Shown here: positions 1-7,947 of the stretch, one piece after another
Position numbering within the stretch: position 1 is the stretch's first letter
Layout of the letters: each line of letters opens with the position of its first letter
Source: an uncultured Alphaproteobacteria bacterium
Lineage (GTDB): Bacteria > Pseudomonadota > Alphaproteobacteria > HIMB59
Assembly: GCA_902575065.1 (NCBI GenBank)
Contig: CACGPU010000004.1
Location: 39,767 to 103,766 of the forward strand
DNA length: 64,000 bases
Direction of reading: 5' to 3'
The notes under the pieces: model-generated
The model's database searches: none
The model's input: only the letters and a program-made list of their open reading frames with translations
What the model was told of the DNA's origin: nothing
Made by a program: the position numbers and the translations under genes

Positions 1-398
1 TTTATATACCTTAGACCATTGTTAAGAAAAATACCTTCTGCCCCAAAATATAAAAATACAGGTCTAGATAATAGAAAGGTTGTAAACCCAATGGCTATAG
101 AAATCAATAAAGTGATAACTAAAGCTTGAGTATGTATCTTAATTGCCTCATTAAATTTTTTTTTGCCAATAGCTATTGAGACAAGAGCTGTGGTGCCTTG
201 TCCAAAACCTACAGCGAAGGCCAATAAAATAAAATACAAGGGGTAAGATATTGATAAGCCTGCAATAGCCTCTGTGCTTATGAGACCTGCATAAAAAGTA
301 TCTACTACATTGTACAGAGTATAAAATAAAAGACCTGTTCCTGCTGGAACAGCCATACCGATTAATTGTTTTTTTATATCCCCTTGGGTAAGATCCAT
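1..398 (-). CDS. MATE family efflux transporter (N-terminal part, cut by window edge)
   Basis: Reading the minus strand from an ATG at 398 gives an uninterrupted 132-residue frame that runs off the window; it is absent from the supplied ORF track. It opens with MDLTQGDIKKQLIGMAVPAG and continues with hydrophobic helices and the segment YTLYNVVDTFYAGLIST. This is typical of the first two or three transmembrane helices of MATE (NorM/DinF-like) cation-coupled drug exporters. The start lies 4 nt after the hemJ stop, so it is probably the last gene seen of the heme operon. Substrate cannot be told. Confidence 0.8.
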   Translation of the reverse strand, partial: MDLTQGDIKKQLIGMAVPAGTGLLFYTLYNVVDTFYAGLISTEAIAGLSISYPLYFILLAFAVGFGQGTTALVSIAIGKKKFNEAIKIHTQALVITLLISIAIGFTTFLLSRPVFLYFGAEGIFLNNGLRYI

Positions 399-402
399 AA
401 AA

Positions 403-819
403 TTAAAAAGGTCTTACAACTACAAGTATTACAATTAAAATTAGAAGAACAGTAGGCACTTCATTGATTATTCTTAGATATTTTGAGGTATAGTCTCTAA
501 AATTACTCTCTAGACTTTTTCTAATATTACTTAAATACATATGAAATGCAGAGAGAATAAGAACTAAAATAATTTTCAAAAAAAGCCATAATTCAAAACC
601 TACATAATGGATAAGGGCTAAACCAAATACCCAAGTCAATATCATTGCTGGGTTCATTATAATTTTTAGCAATTTATATTCCATTTTTTGAAATACACTA
701 TTCATTTCAGGATTGGTTATGTTTTCTACATGATAAACAAAAAGTCTTGGTAAATAAAATAACCCAGCAAACCATGATACAAAAGATATGATATGTAAAA
801 TTTTTAATAACTCATACAT
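403..819 (-). CDS. hemJ: HemJ, protoporphyrinogen IX oxidase (membrane)
   Basis: 138 residues, four predicted membrane helices. The N-terminus has the family signature LLKILHIISFVSWFAGLFYL, with the conserved early histidine (H9) that ligates heme in HemJ. The MEYKLLKIIMNPAM segment is also characteristic. HemJ converts protoporphyrinogen IX to protoporphyrin IX in the inner membrane, the step before ferrochelatase, in bacteria lacking HemG and HemY. It lies 4 nt downstream of hemF in a same-strand run of heme genes, which supports the role independently. Length matches the family (about 140-150 aa). Confidence 0.9.
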   Translation of the reverse strand: MYELLKILHIISFVSWFAGLFYLPRLFVYHVENITNPEMNSVFQKMEYKLLKIIMNPAMILTWVFGLALIHYVGFELWLFLKIILVLILSAFHMYLSNIRKSLESNFRDYTSKYLRIINEVPTVLLILIVILVVVRPF

Positions 820-823
820 TTTG

Positions 824-1639
824 TTACCATTTAGCCTCTGGAGGCATTGACATTAATATAGCATCAATATTACCACCGGTTTTTAATCCAAATAATGTCC
901 CTCTATCATAAAGCAAATTAAATTCTACGTAACGAGATCTTTTTTTTGAGAGAGCATCTAAGTCATCTTGATTAAAGTTAAAATCTTTTTTTCTTTTTGA
1001 GTTTTCAATTACAAAATTAACAAAGAATTGCCCAACATCTTTTATGAAAGATAAGTCCTTATCAAAGTCTGTATTGATATAATCAAAAAAAATCCCTCCT
1101 ATACCTCTACTTTCTTTTCGATGCTCTAAATAAAAGTATTCATCACATTGTTTTTTAAATTTTTCATAATAAGTTGAATTATGTTGATCACATGTTCGTT
1201 GGAGACCTTGATGAAAATTATCTGTTTCTAATTTTTCAGGTATTGCAGGGGTTAAATCACAACCACCACCAAACCATTGTTTTCCTTTTGTGGTTATGTA
1301 CCGAGTGTTAAAATGAGCTGCAGCAATTTTCGGGTTTTTCATATGAGCTACGACTGAGATACCACTGGCCCAAAAGCTTGGATCCTCTTCGGTTCCCGGC
1401 ATTGATTTTTTAAATTCTTCACTAAAATTACCATGCACTGTTGAAATGTTTACTCCTACTTTTTCAAATATTTCTCCTTTTAGTAAGGACATCAAACCTC
1501 CACCACCACCAGGTCTTTGCCACTCTTTTTCTATAAATTCAGACCCATCAAGCTTTTGCATTGATCCAACCATTTGATTTCGAAGTTCTCGAAACCACTT
1601 TTCTGCTTTAGTTTGTTGATTTTTTATTTGATCACTCAT
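824..1639 (-). CDS. hemF: Oxygen-dependent coproporphyrinogen III oxidase
   Basis: HemF decarboxylates coproporphyrinogen III to protoporphyrinogen IX using O2. The protein has family blocks such as GGGGGLMSLLKGEIFEKVGV, WFGGGCDLTPAIP, ESRGIGGIFFDY and the C-terminal RSRYVEFNLLYDRGTLFGL. The track starts at a GTG (1645). I prefer the ATG at 1639 (MSDQIKN), which forms an ATGA overlap with the hemH stop, the coupling seen at several junctions here. At about 271 aa it is slightly shorter than E. coli HemF (299). An oxygen-requiring enzyme here implies aerobic life. Confidence 0.93.
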   Translation of the reverse strand: MSDQIKNQQTKAEKWFRELRNQMVGSMQKLDGSEFIEKEWQRPGGGGGLMSLLKGEIFEKVGVNISTVHGNFSEEFKKSMPGTEEDPSFWASGISVVAHMKNPKIAAAHFNTRYITTKGKQWFGGGCDLTPAIPEKLETDNFHQGLQRTCDQHNSTYYEKFKKQCDEYFYLEHRKESRGIGGIFFDYINTDFDKDLSFIKDVGQFFVNFVIENSKRKKDFNFNQDDLDALSKKRSRYVEFNLLYDRGTLFGLKTGGNIDAILMSMPPEAKW

Positions 1640-2658
1640 ACCCACCCATGTAGTTCGTTTTCTATCAACGAAGTGAGTAGGAGTATATGATCTTCTCGAT
1701 CATTTAGACAAGGAATATATCCAAATTCCTTTCCACCATTTTCCATGAATATTTCTCTATTTTCCTCGTTAAGTTCTTCTATTGTCTCGAGACAATCTGA
1801 GGAAAAAGCAGGACTTATAACATGAATGTGGTCTGTACCATTTTTTGCTAAGCTCTCTATAGTTTTATCTGTGTAAGGTTGAAGCCATTCTGCTGGTCCA
1901 AATCTAGATTGAAATGTGGTCATATAACTTTCCTCTGGTAAGCCCATGGTCTCTGCCACCAGCCTAGTAGTTTTTCTGCAAAAACAATGATACGGATCCC
2001 CTTTATCTAAATATTTTTTTGGAACACCATGATAGCTAAATATGATTTTTTTTGGTTTTGAATTTTTAGTCCAAAATTCTTCAATGCTATTTTTAAGAGC
2101 TTTAATATAAAGTTCATTTTCGTAATATCCTCCAATAAAACGAAGAGATGGTACCCAACGCCAACTTTTTAATTCTTCTGCAACAGCATCAAACGTTGAG
2201 CCCGTTGTAGCCGCACAATATTGAGGGTATAAAGGTAAAATAATAATACGATCACAATTTTGATTTCTAAGATTATTTAAACCCTTAGAGATGCTAGGAT
2301 TCCCATAACGCATTCCAATATCAAATACGATATTTTGATATTTCTTATTAATAAATTCTTTTATTTTCGATAATTGGTTTTTTGTGTGGAACAGAAGAGG
2401 TGAACCTTCCTCTGTCCAAACAGATTTGTAATTTTTAGCTGACTTCGCTGGTCGAGTATTTAAAACTATTCCATTAAGAATAGGCCACCAAATAGCTTTT
2501 GGTGTTTCTATGACACGTTCATCTGATAGAAATTGCTTTAGATAAGTCTTTAAAGACGACTTAGTTGGTTCATCTGGTGTTCCTAAATTTGTGATCAAAA
2601 TACCTGTCTTAAGACCAGAGCCATGAACGTATAGTTTATTACCTTTAAATGAAGCCAT
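1636..2658 (-). CDS. hemH: Ferrochelatase
   Basis: 340 aa. HemH inserts Fe2+ into protoporphyrin IX to give protoheme. Visible motifs are the N-terminal GILITNLGTPDEPT, ILPLYPQYCAATTGSTFDA, the metal-site region FSYHGVPKKYLDKGDPYHCFC, TFQSRFGPAEWLQPYT and the C-terminal ISPAFSSDCLETIEEL. Length is normal. It is 18 nt downstream of hemE and overlaps hemF by 4 nt, so it is probably co-transcribed and translationally coupled. Cysteines in the HCFCRKT stretch could hint at a metal ligand, but this is not decided from sequence alone. Confidence 0.95.
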   Translation of the reverse strand: MASFKGNKLYVHGSGLKTGILITNLGTPDEPTKSSLKTYLKQFLSDERVIETPKAIWWPILNGIVLNTRPAKSAKNYKSVWTEEGSPLLFHTKNQLSKIKEFINKKYQNIVFDIGMRYGNPSISKGLNNLRNQNCDRIIILPLYPQYCAATTGSTFDAVAEELKSWRWVPSLRFIGGYYENELYIKALKNSIEEFWTKNSKPKKIIFSYHGVPKKYLDKGDPYHCFCRKTTRLVAETMGLPEESYMTTFQSRFGPAEWLQPYTDKTIESLAKNGTDHIHVISPAFSSDCLETIEELNEENREIFMENGGKEFGYIPCLNDREDHILLLTSLIENELHGWV

Positions 2659-2676
2659 TGAAAAACATTACGATTT

Positions 2677-3693
2677 TTATGATAACTTAGTTCTTATCTT
2701 TTCTATGAATAAATGAACATTAGCCTCAGGAGTAGTTTTTTTTACACCGTGATCGAGGCTAGCAATCCACCCAGATCTATGAGATAACTCACTCTGTAAG
2801 CATTCCTCAATATATTTATCAATATAATCAGAAAAGGATTTAGTGTCCTCCATAGCTAACAAATCATTTGAAAAATTCCCCTGTAAAGATAAATGTGTCT
2901 TTGGTAGTTCAGTGAAAACCTCCAAATTAGTTCCTAAAACTGTAAGTTTTAAATTTTTTAAATTTTGTAATTTATTAAATTTAGTTTGAGAAATTTCTTT
3001 AGTGAAATATCCAATTTTATTTGGATAACTATTTGAAATTTTAAATAAAAAAGGAATAACGAATTCATCAAAATCTTTATCATTTAGTTTATTAGCTTCA
3101 GTATCAAATATCATTAACAAATCAATGTCATTTTGTAACTGAATTTGTATATTTTTTTGTATTAACATTTCTAAAACGGGCAGGGTTTGTTGAAATAGTG
3201 TTTGTGATACAGGATTATTCCTCGTTGCAAAATGGTATAAGGTTACAGGTCCACCAGTAAATCCAATTAAGGATTTATCATTTGAAAGTTCATTTCTAAT
3301 ATGTTTTAGAGATATATTCTGAAAATCTATAAAACTTTCAAATTCATCAATATTAAATTCGGATATCATTTTTGAACTTAAATTTTTTTCAAATATTGGT
3401 CCAGGATTAAACTTCAAACTCATACCTAAATAATCTAAAGGAAAAAGAATATCACTAAACAATATTGCAGCATCAAAATCGAATTCAACAATAGGTCCAA
3501 GAGTTACCTCACAAGCAAGCTCAGGCTCTTTACATAATTGTTCAAAAGAATATTTTTCTTTTAATTTTCTGTAATGCTGATGATATCGACCAGCCTGTCT
3601 CATAAACCAAATTGGAGGAATTTTTTGTTCAACTTTATTTAAGGCATTAAAAAAATTTTTGTTATAGGTATTTTGCAATATCTCTAGCTCCAT
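2677..3693 (-). CDS. hemE: Uroporphyrinogen III decarboxylase
   Basis: HemE removes four acetate carboxyls from uroporphyrinogen III, giving coproporphyrinogen III. The substrate-binding signature PPIWFMRQAGRYHQHYR is present, followed by ILFSDILFPLDYLGM, GFTGGPVTLYHF and DTEANKL. The conserved C-terminal segment is also recognisable, though diverged. 338 aa, close to the usual 340-355. The ATG start at 3693 gives a 32-nt overlap with the end of hemB. A TTG at 3678 (residue 6) would shorten the overlap and is a possible alternative start. Co-directional with the other heme genes. Confidence 0.95.
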   Translation of the reverse strand: MELEILQNTYNKNFFNALNKVEQKIPPIWFMRQAGRYHQHYRKLKEKYSFEQLCKEPELACEVTLGPIVEFDFDAAILFSDILFPLDYLGMSLKFNPGPIFEKNLSSKMISEFNIDEFESFIDFQNISLKHIRNELSNDKSLIGFTGGPVTLYHFATRNNPVSQTLFQQTLPVLEMLIQKNIQIQLQNDIDLLMIFDTEANKLNDKDFDEFVIPFLFKISNSYPNKIGYFTKEISQTKFNKLQNLKNLKLTVLGTNLEVFTELPKTHLSLQGNFSNDLLAMEDTKSFSDYIDKYIEECLQSELSHRSGWIASLDHGVKKTTPEANVHLFIEKIRTKLS

Positions 3694-4585
3694 AAGTAAT
3701 AATAAAATCTGCTTGAGCTCTTTTGAGTACCGTTAAAGACTCTATGAGCAAATCAACATAATTGCCAAATTTAGCTTTGCTGAGCATTTGTAGACTAGCA
3801 TACTCACCACTTACTTGGTACGCACCCGTGGGAAGCAGTGTCTCCTTTTTTATATCTCTTATTAAATCTATTGAAGTCATACCAGGCTTAACCATTAAAT
3901 AATTTGCACCTTGAGCTGCATTACTAATTGAACTTTTAATTGCCTTTGCTTTGTCTTCAACAGGTAATTGATATGATGACCGATCAAATCCCTGTGGTGA
4001 TGATTTTGCAACATCTCTAAAAGGGCCGTAGAAGTGACTTTTAAATTTTGTTGAGTAACTCATTATTTGAGAATTTGAAAAACCATTTTGAACAAATATT
4101 TTTCTCAAATATTTAGTTGTATTTTTCATCATGTCACTTGGTGCAATTATATCAGCTCCCGCCTCAAGATATGTATTTGCCGCTAATCCTAAAGAGTAAT
4201 GTGTCTTATTAAGATCAATTGATTTTTTATGAGTAACTCCACAATGCCCATCAACAGTTATTGAGCATAAGCATGTATCTATAAGTAAAACTATATCTTT
4301 TCCAAAATAATTTTTAATTTTTCTTATAACTTCATAGTGAAAGCTAAAATCCTCCGGATTTTTTTGTTTTTTATTTGGAACGATAAAAAGTAGAAAATTA
4401 TTGATACCTTTTTTTAAATCCTTTTCAATTGCCTTAATTATAGATGAAGATGACCAACTCTTATTATCACCTAATCCTTTAATTTCCTTTGAATTTTTTA
4501 CCTTTTGATCCACAAATAAAGGTTGAATTAAAATTTTCTTTTTAAGAGATTTAGACTGATCAATAGGGAAATAATTTTTAATCAT
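3662..4585 (-). CDS. hemB: Porphobilinogen synthase (5-aminolevulinate dehydratase)
   Basis: 307 aa. Condenses two 5-aminolevulinate molecules to porphobilinogen. Both Schiff-base lysine contexts are visible: MSYSTKFKSHFYGPF and YLMVKPGM. AYQVSGEYA and ITYGARDIA are further family blocks. The metal site DTCLCSITVDGHCG keeps all three cysteines, so it should be the zinc-dependent type. Many alphaproteobacterial HemB proteins instead carry an aspartate-rich, Mg-type site. Start ATG overlaps the hemC stop (ATGA). Slightly shorter than E. coli HemB (324). Confidence 0.94.
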   Translation of the reverse strand: MIKNYFPIDQSKSLKKKILIQPLFVDQKVKNSKEIKGLGDNKSWSSSSIIKAIEKDLKKGINNFLLFIVPNKKQKNPEDFSFHYEVIRKIKNYFGKDIVLLIDTCLCSITVDGHCGVTHKKSIDLNKTHYSLGLAANTYLEAGADIIAPSDMMKNTTKYLRKIFVQNGFSNSQIMSYSTKFKSHFYGPFRDVAKSSPQGFDRSSYQLPVEDKAKAIKSSISNAAQGANYLMVKPGMTSIDLIRDIKKETLLPTGAYQVSGEYASLQMLSKAKFGNYVDLLIESLTVLKRAQADFIITYGARDIAKYL

Positions 4586-6060
4586 TTAAGTTCAAAATTT
4601 TTAAAATCATCATAAGTAAGATATACATTTAATTGATTTTTAGGAATAAATTTAGAAATTTGAAGATACGTTTGACCAGGTCCACACGAATTACGCTTAT
4701 TTAGTATTTCTGGTCTTAGTTGTATAGCTAATTTAAATGCAGAGAAGCTCATCCAATAAAAACTCTCCGCTACAAATAAATTATCAATCGTATTGTCATT
4801 AATCAAAGGGACTAAACTATAGTGTGATATAACAGGGAATTTTTTATTTAGCATATTTCCTTCATATGTAAGTTTATAAGTAGGTTTTTGATTATCTTTA
4901 TAAAAATTTTCAGTTTCTCGATAATTTTCACCAAAACTATCGAGAGAAGAATTTACAAGAATGCCCATTTTACTTATTTTTTTCCAAGAACTTACGCCGG
5001 AAGTTATAAGATTTGATACACTTTTCAAAGATTTAAACTCTTTAAATTCTGATCTTGTGGCCAAAACATTTTTATTTTTTACTGTTTTATTAAATTCATG
5101 CAAATTTCTCTGAAACATTTGATATTTTGATAAGCTTGAAGGAAATATATTTTTAACTTTTTTAACTTTTTTATTATTTAGATATTTTTTTTCTTTAAAA
5201 TATTTTTTTGTTTGATTATCTTTCCCTTGTGCAAATAAGATTTTTTCATTTAGAATATTTTCAATAGTTACACCTACATCTAAATTGCAACCACCTCCCC
5301 ATTTGTATAAATATTTTCTCTCTCTTTGACAATCATCTAACGAAGGTAAATGATTAATTTTTTTCAATATTTTTTCTGTTTTTCGATCATCTCTCCTATA
5401 TTCCAAAGCAATGCATCCTTGTGCTGCCGCACTAGGAAATTCAGAAATTGGTAAAATTATCTTTTCAAACTTTTTAAATTTCAATTTAAAATTTCTATAA
5501 TCTTTTTTATTAATTTTTTCTCCATATTTAAAAATTCTATCTATAGCAGCTTTAGCCATAAACACCCCGTCCTCTTTTGAGGAATTTAATATTTTTTCCA
5601 GCCTAGATGGTACGTTTCCCCTAATGTCGAATGGCTTCAATTCTTCAAAGGGTAAAAACTTTCTTAATTTTTTTAAATAATATTTTCTTCTAGGAGAGGA
5701 TGTCCCTATAACTAATTTTTTTTTATTTAATGAAGTCTTTTTAATAAGAATAACATCTCTTGGATCATCTCTTTTGAGACAAATAAAAGAAGTCTTATTA
5801 AGATTTTTAACAGGAAGATCTTTGAATGAATGAACTACCACATCTGCATCTTTTAAGATTAACTTTTTTGAGAGTGAATTTGTAAATATTCCAAATCCAT
5901 GTTGTTCCCAAGCTTTAGCTGACATGTCCGTGTCACCAACGCTTGATGAGTAATGTGTATCAATTATATTTTTTTGTATTTTATTAATTTCTATTTCCGC
6001 AATGTGAGTCTGAATTTTAGCGAGAAAACTTTTTCTTGATAATAAAACAATCTTTTTCAT
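4582..6060 (-). CDS. hemC: Hydroxymethylbilane synthase with an extra C-terminal, possibly HemD-like, domain
   Basis: Residues 1 to about 300 are porphobilinogen deaminase: SRKSFLAKIQ, VVVHSFKDLP, IGTSSPRRKYYL, DIRGNVPSRL, PSAAAQGC, and the dipyrromethane cofactor cysteine in GGGCNLDVGV. HemC is normally about 310 aa, whereas this protein has about 492. The extra 170-180 residues contain NVLATRSEFKE, LITSGVSSWKKISKMGI and a late SCGPGQTYLQISKF. The layout resembles a shortened uroporphyrinogen III synthase, including its 'GP.T...l' element. I chose the ATG at 6060 (MKKIVLLSRKS) over the track's TTG at 6096 because it aligns with HemC N-termini. First gene of the minus-strand heme run. Confidence 0.88.
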   Translation of the reverse strand: MKKIVLLSRKSFLAKIQTHIAEIEINKIQKNIIDTHYSSSVGDTDMSAKAWEQHGFGIFTNSLSKKLILKDADVVVHSFKDLPVKNLNKTSFICLKRDDPRDVILIKKTSLNKKKLVIGTSSPRRKYYLKKLRKFLPFEELKPFDIRGNVPSRLEKILNSSKEDGVFMAKAAIDRIFKYGEKINKKDYRNFKLKFKKFEKIILPISEFPSAAAQGCIALEYRRDDRKTEKILKKINHLPSLDDCQRERKYLYKWGGGCNLDVGVTIENILNEKILFAQGKDNQTKKYFKEKKYLNNKKVKKVKNIFPSSLSKYQMFQRNLHEFNKTVKNKNVLATRSEFKEFKSLKSVSNLITSGVSSWKKISKMGILVNSSLDSFGENYRETENFYKDNQKPTYKLTYEGNMLNKKFPVISHYSLVPLINDNTIDNLFVAESFYWMSFSAFKLAIQLRPEILNKRNSCGPGQTYLQISKFIPKNQLNVYLTYDDFKNFELK

Positions 6061-6177
6061 AACCATTGATGACATTAAGAAATAACAAATAATCAACGCT
6101 AATACAATTTAAGCGAGACTTATTGGTCAATATGTACTTATTTCAAAATATGTTATATCTAAATAACGTTTGAAATT

Positions 6178-6855
6178 ATGACACAAAAAGCAGTTTTAAT
6201 TGTCGGAGCAGGATCAGGTTTAAGTGCTTCTTTGGCTAGAGCATTTAATTCAAAGGGGATGAAAATTGTACTTGCTGCCAGAAACATAGACAAACTTGAC
6301 AGTTTAAAAAAAGAGATCGACGCTTTAGTTTTTAAGTGTGACTCAACGGAAAATAAAAGTGTTCAAAATTTATTTTTGCAGACTGACTCAATTATAGGCA
6401 CTCCAGAAATTGTTATCTATAATCCATCTCTTAGAATTGTAAAACCTTTTATTGAATACGATCCTGATGAAATGCTTCAATCAATAAAAGTAAATAGTTA
6501 TGGGGCTTTTCTAGTAGCGCATGAATCAGTAAAAAGAATGTTAAAAATAGGAAAAGGTAATATTTTTTTCACTGGATCATCTGCAAGTGTAAAGGGTTTT
6601 GCCAAATCTACGTCTTTTGCTATGGGAAAGTTTGGTTTGAGAGGCTTAGCACAATCTTTGGCAAGAGAGCTGCACCCACAAAATATTCATATAGGTCATT
6701 TCGTTATAGATGGAGGAATAGGTAAAGAACCAGTTGGAAATTATCAAATGATACACCCTGATGAAATTGCAAAACAATACCTAAATTTTTATTTACAGGA
6801 TAAAAAAGCTTGGTCATGGGAAATTGAAATTAGAACAAACACTGAAAAATTTTAG
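6178..6855 (+). CDS. SDR family oxidoreductase, catalytic Tyr replaced by Phe
   Basis: 225 aa Rossmann-fold short-chain dehydrogenase. The N-terminal cofactor motif is VLIVGAGSGLSASLARAF, and AARN after strand 2 suggests NADP preference. Ser of the active site is probably in FFTGSSASVKG. Where classical SDRs have YxxxK this protein reads FAMGK, so the catalytic tyrosine is phenylalanine. A subfamily of SDRs with 'FA..K' and a following LRGLAQSLAREL/VIDGGI block exists, so this is likely a real family trait, not decay. Starts the plus-strand side opposite hemC and is followed 9 nt later by the LLM gene. Substrate unknown. Confidence 0.85.
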   Translation: MTQKAVLIVGAGSGLSASLARAFNSKGMKIVLAARNIDKLDSLKKEIDALVFKCDSTENKSVQNLFLQTDSIIGTPEIVIYNPSLRIVKPFIEYDPDEMLQSIKVNSYGAFLVAHESVKRMLKIGKGNIFFTGSSASVKGFAKSTSFAMGKFGLRGLAQSLARELHPQNIHIGHFVIDGGIGKEPVGNYQMIHPDEIAKQYLNFYLQDKKAWSWEIEIRTNTEKF

Positions 6856-6864
6856 AAGAACACC

Positions 6865-7884
6865 TTGGAAATCGGTATAGACAGTTTTGCAGATAAAAGA
6901 GAGGGCTCAGATAGTGTTAAAGCCATCAATAATGTTATTGATAGAATTATTTTTGCAGATGAAGTTGGATTAAATTCATTTGGGATAGGAGAGCATCATA
7001 GAAAAGAATTTTTAGACTCAGCACCATTCATGATATTAGCTGCAGCTGCAGCACAAACAAAAAATATTAAGCTAATAAGTGCTGTAACTGTTTTAAGCGC
7101 AGCAGATCCTGTTCGTGTATTTCAAAACTTGTCTACTCTTGATCTGATATCCGGAGGTAGAGCAGAAATGGTAGCTGGAAGAGGATCATTTTCTGAGGCC
7201 TTTCCATTGTTTGGTTTGGATTTCAAAGATTATGATGAATTGTTTATTGAAAAGCTCGGTTTGCTTTTAAAAATTAGAGAAAATGAATTTGTTAGTTGGT
7301 CTGGTAAATTTAGACCTTCGATAAATAATTTACCTATTTATCCAAGGCCTATTCAAAACCCTGTCCCAATTTGGTTAGGTGTTGGTGGCACACCTCAATC
7401 TTTTGCAAGAGCAGGTTCAATGGGCTTACCTCTAATGATTGCCATAATTGGAGGCAATACTCATCGCTTTAGGCCTTTGGTAGATATTTATCGACAGGCG
7501 GGTAAAGAAGCAGGACACCCCCCAGAAAAACTCTCCGTAGGACTTCATTCATTGGGATATGTCGCAAATAGTATGGATGAAGCAATAGATTTGTATTATG
7601 AGGGTTATCATAAAATGTTCACAAAAATTGGAAAAGAAAGAGGTTGGGGCCCTGTTACGAGAGACCAATTTGACAATCAAATTGGCCCATTAGGAGCTAT
7701 AGTTTTAGGCGATCCCGATCAGGTCGCTGAAAAGATTATCAGACATAGTCAAGCCCTTGGAGGTATTGATAGATTCCAATTTCAAATGGATATAGCTGAT
7801 ATTACCCATGAAAATTTAATCAAATCTATTGAACTGATTGGCAAAGAAGTAATTCCTAAGATAAATAGGACAAAAAGCCCCTAA
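6865..7884 (+). CDS. LLM-class flavin-dependent oxidoreductase (luciferase-like)
   Basis: 339 aa bacterial luciferase-like TIM-barrel protein. Typical features are DEVGLNSFGIGEHHR near the N-terminus, the run SGGRAEMVAGRGSF, a WLGVGGTPQSFARAG block and a C-terminal LGDPDQVAEKI. Such proteins bind reduced flavin (FMNH2 or F420) and oxidise organic substrates, often monooxygenating them; the substrate here is not predictable. The start is a TTG (6865), 9 nt after the SDR stop, so the two probably form one transcription unit. A hairpin covers the 3' end. Confidence 0.87.
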   Translation: MEIGIDSFADKREGSDSVKAINNVIDRIIFADEVGLNSFGIGEHHRKEFLDSAPFMILAAAAAQTKNIKLISAVTVLSAADPVRVFQNLSTLDLISGGRAEMVAGRGSFSEAFPLFGLDFKDYDELFIEKLGLLLKIRENEFVSWSGKFRPSINNLPIYPRPIQNPVPIWLGVGGTPQSFARAGSMGLPLMIAIIGGNTHRFRPLVDIYRQAGKEAGHPPEKLSVGLHSLGYVANSMDEAIDLYYEGYHKMFTKIGKERGWGPVTRDQFDNQIGPLGAIVLGDPDQVAEKIIRHSQALGGIDRFQFQMDIADITHENLIKSIELIGKEVIPKINRTKSP

Positions 7885-7895
7885 TTAGAGGCTTT
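7874..7895 (+). terminator. Possible terminator hairpin at the end of the LLM gene
   Basis: AAAGCC and GGCTTT arms enclose the self-complementary CCTAATTAG centre. The stem includes the LLM stop codon. The following tract (atgcgtcttt) is only weakly T-rich, so termination efficiency is doubtful. Confidence 0.35.
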
Positions 7896-7947
7896 ATGCG
7901 TCTTTATTGCAGTATCTTTTAGATTAGTAAAAAATAAATTAATAATT

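Noticed and set aside
6097-6177. Divergent promoter pair between hemC and the SDR gene
   Set aside because: TTGGTC and TATGTTATAT are present on the plus strand, but the spacing is not near 17 nt for a good match. In such AT-rich DNA I cannot call it.
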